Assembly: GCA_035693785.1 (NCBI GenBank)
Contig: DASSFZ010000437.1
Coordinates: 1-7,535, forward strand
Source of the DNA: DASSFZ01 sp035693785
GTDB lineage: Bacteria; Chloroflexota; Anaerolineae; Fen-1058
Length of the DNA: 7,535 nt
Direction of reading: 5' to 3'
The notes under the pieces were generated by a model. The model searched no databases, was not told the DNA's origin, and saw only the letters and a list, made by a program, of their open reading frames with translations. Every line of letters starts with the position of its first letter. Position 1 is the stretch's first letter. The position numbers were made by a program, and so were the translations under genes. Of this stretch, positions 6,544-7,535 are shown piece after piece.

Positions 6544-6571
6544 ATACTAACATGAAAGGGTATGATGTCAA
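6544..6571 (-). promoter_or_regulatory. imuB promoter
   Basis: On the minus strand a perfect TTGACA (6571-6566) is followed by a 16-bp spacer and TAGTAT (6549-6544; 4/6 match). Transcription would start near 6536, inside the LexA-like box, giving a leader of about 80 nt before the imuB ATG that includes its Shine-Dalgarno. Confidence 0.65.
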
Positions 6572-6610
6572 CCCCCATCCGCAACCGAAAACTCACCTGT
6601 AGATCATCAC

Positions 6611-6639
6611 TTGCCCGGTGTTCGACGCGATCATATAAT
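6611..6639 (+). promoter_or_regulatory. promoter of the second polymerase gene, probably leaderless
   Basis: TTGCCC (6611-6616) and a perfect TATAAT (6634-6639) are separated by 17 bp. Only eight nt separate the -10 from the ATG at 6648, so the transcript would begin at or within about two bases of the start codon. There is no Shine-Dalgarno. The divergent imuB promoter lies about 40 bp to the left. Confidence 0.7.
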
Positions 6640-6647
6640 CTTTGCAT

Positions 6648-7535
6648 ATGCACGCCATCCCCCTGCATCTCCATTCCCATTGGAGCCTCCTCGACGGCGT
6701 CCCCTCCGTTCGCGAGAGCGTGGACTTCGTCCAGGCGCTCGGCCTTCCGGCATTCGCCCTGACCGACACGAATGCGCTGTACGGGGCGGTGGAGTTCGCG
6801 TCACGTTGCCGAGACGCCGGTATTCGTCCGATCATCGGCGCGGAACTGACCGTTGCAGGTGGACATTCCGTCGTCTTCCTGGCACAGGACCGGGAGGGCT
6901 ACGCCAACCTCTGCCACCTGGTCACGCGACTGCAAGCCGCGCCGGATCGCGAAGCGTCGCTGGCGCGCGGACTCGCGCTTTCCGACCTCGACGGGCATAC
7001 CCACGGGCTGATCGCTTTGTCCGGCGGCTGCGCGGGTCTACTCGACGCCGCCCTGCGCGAAGGCGACGGACAGCGCGCCGAAAGTCTTGTGCAAGACTTC
7101 ACAAATCTATTCGGGCGCGACCGCTTCTTCGTCGAGCTGCAGATCATCGAAGCAGGCGATGGGGCGAAAGCCGCCGTGCTTCACTCACTGGCCGGGCGCA
7201 TGGGCGTCCGGACTGTCGCGACTCACGACATTCGATACCTGTCGCCCGGCGACGCGCCGCGCTACCGCGTGCTCGCGGCCATGCGCCAGAGCCAAAGCCT
7301 CAAAGATCTGCCGTCCATGCCCGACCTGTCTTTCCCCGTGCCCGAGGACATGCAGCGCAGGTTCCGCGACTTCCCCACCGCGCTCGACAACACAAACCTG
7401 GTCGCCGAAATGTGCCGCTTCGATCTGCCGCTTGGCGAGCTTCACTTCCCCACGCTCGATCTGCCGCCGGGCCGCGCGCCGCGCGACGAGCTGTGGACGC
7501 TCGCCCTCGCCGGCGCGATGCAGCGATATGGCGAA
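6648..7535 (+). CDS. second DnaE-family (DnaE2-like) DNA polymerase, N-terminal part
   Basis: The frame is open for 296 codons to the right edge. The protein begins with a PHP domain clearly related to that of the complete DnaE2 in this window: HLHSHWSLLDGVPS (7-20), FALTDTNALYG (36-46), RPIIGAEL (60-67), EGYANLCHLVTRL (83-95) and ALSGG (123-127). Its end (PLGELHFPTL, 261-270) matches the PHP-polymerase junction of DnaE2. Several PHP metal ligands are changed: TDHD becomes TDTN (40-42), N-V-H-Y becomes D-I-R-Y (R196) and HDVL becomes YRVL (206-209). HxH (H7, H9) and E66 remain. Nuclease activity of this domain is therefore doubtful. The polymerase aspartates lie outside the window, so activity cannot be judged. 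The start is the ATG just after TATAAT. It diverges from imuB. Confidence 0.88.
   Translation, partial: MHAIPLHLHSHWSLLDGVPSVRESVDFVQALGLPAFALTDTNALYGAVEFASRCRDAGIRPIIGAELTVAGGHSVVFLAQDREGYANLCHLVTRLQAAPDREASLARGLALSDLDGHTHGLIALSGGCAGLLDAALREGDGQRAESLVQDFTNLFGRDRFFVELQIIEAGDGAKAAVLHSLAGRMGVRTVATHDIRYLSPGDAPRYRVLAAMRQSQSLKDLPSMPDLSFPVPEDMQRRFRDFPTALDNTNLVAEMCRFDLPLGELHFPTLDLPPGRAPRDELWTLALAGAMQRYGE

Noticed and set aside
6602..6634. GATCAT direct repeats flanking the second polymerase promoter as a possible operator
   Set aside because: The six-base repeats 27 bp apart fit no known operator architecture I can name and are likely chance.
6192..6680. 162-codon minus-strand frame extending through the imuB-polymerase intergenic region
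   Set aside because: It overlaps imuB in another frame and crosses the divergent promoters and LexA-like box; no motif or Shine-Dalgarno supports it.

Overview
The window looks like a high-GC bacterial chromosome segment. Its core is a translesion-synthesis (SOS mutagenesis) locus. Leftward, on the minus strand, it continues into a small membrane protein gene and the start of an M20-family metallopeptidase. I cannot name the host with confidence. Three features would fit a Chloroflexota-like or other deep-branching 'Gram-positive-type' bacterium: a Bacillus-type LexA box, a DUF104-type antitoxin, and a short CCTGAGCTTGCCGAAGG-type repeat inserted in a gene. This is an inference, not a demonstration.

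Layout, left to right. Positions 1-288 (minus) hold the N-terminal 96 residues of an M20 / carboxypeptidase G2-like peptidase. Positions 306-333 are a small heptamer tandem repeat. Positions 363-905 (minus) encode a 180-residue single-pass membrane protein with a GTG start and an excellent Shine-Dalgarno. About 345 bp without a convincing gene follow. Positions 1250-4345 (minus) encode a complete error-prone DNA polymerase DnaE2 (ImuC). Positions 4383-5051 (plus) carry a two-gene toxin-antitoxin module (DUF104-like antitoxin and PIN-domain VapC-like toxin). Its promoter is packed into the 37 bp between it and dnaE2. Positions 5062-6456 (minus) encode an ImuB-type Y-family polymerase homologue, convergent with the toxin gene. 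A 191-bp divergent intergenic region carries a LexA-like box directly downstream of a TTGACA-16-TAGTAT promoter for imuB, and a TTGCCC-17-TATAAT promoter pointing the other way. From 6648 to the right edge (plus) lies the N-terminal 296 residues of a second DnaE2-like polymerase.

How it works together. In the canonical mutasome, ImuB is a non-catalytic Y-family adaptor that docks on the beta clamp and recruits DnaE2 (the polymerase) and ImuA. Here ImuB keeps a clamp-binding motif (QLTLF) and lacks the Y-family acidic residues. It is flanked by two different DnaE2-type polymerases, no imuA is visible, and a toxin-antitoxin pair sits between dnaE2 and imuB. Both polymerase genes have a -10-like hexamer 8-9 nt before the ATG and no Shine-Dalgarno, which suggests leaderless mRNAs. 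The other genes, apart from the translationally coupled toxin, have clear Shine-Dalgarno sequences.
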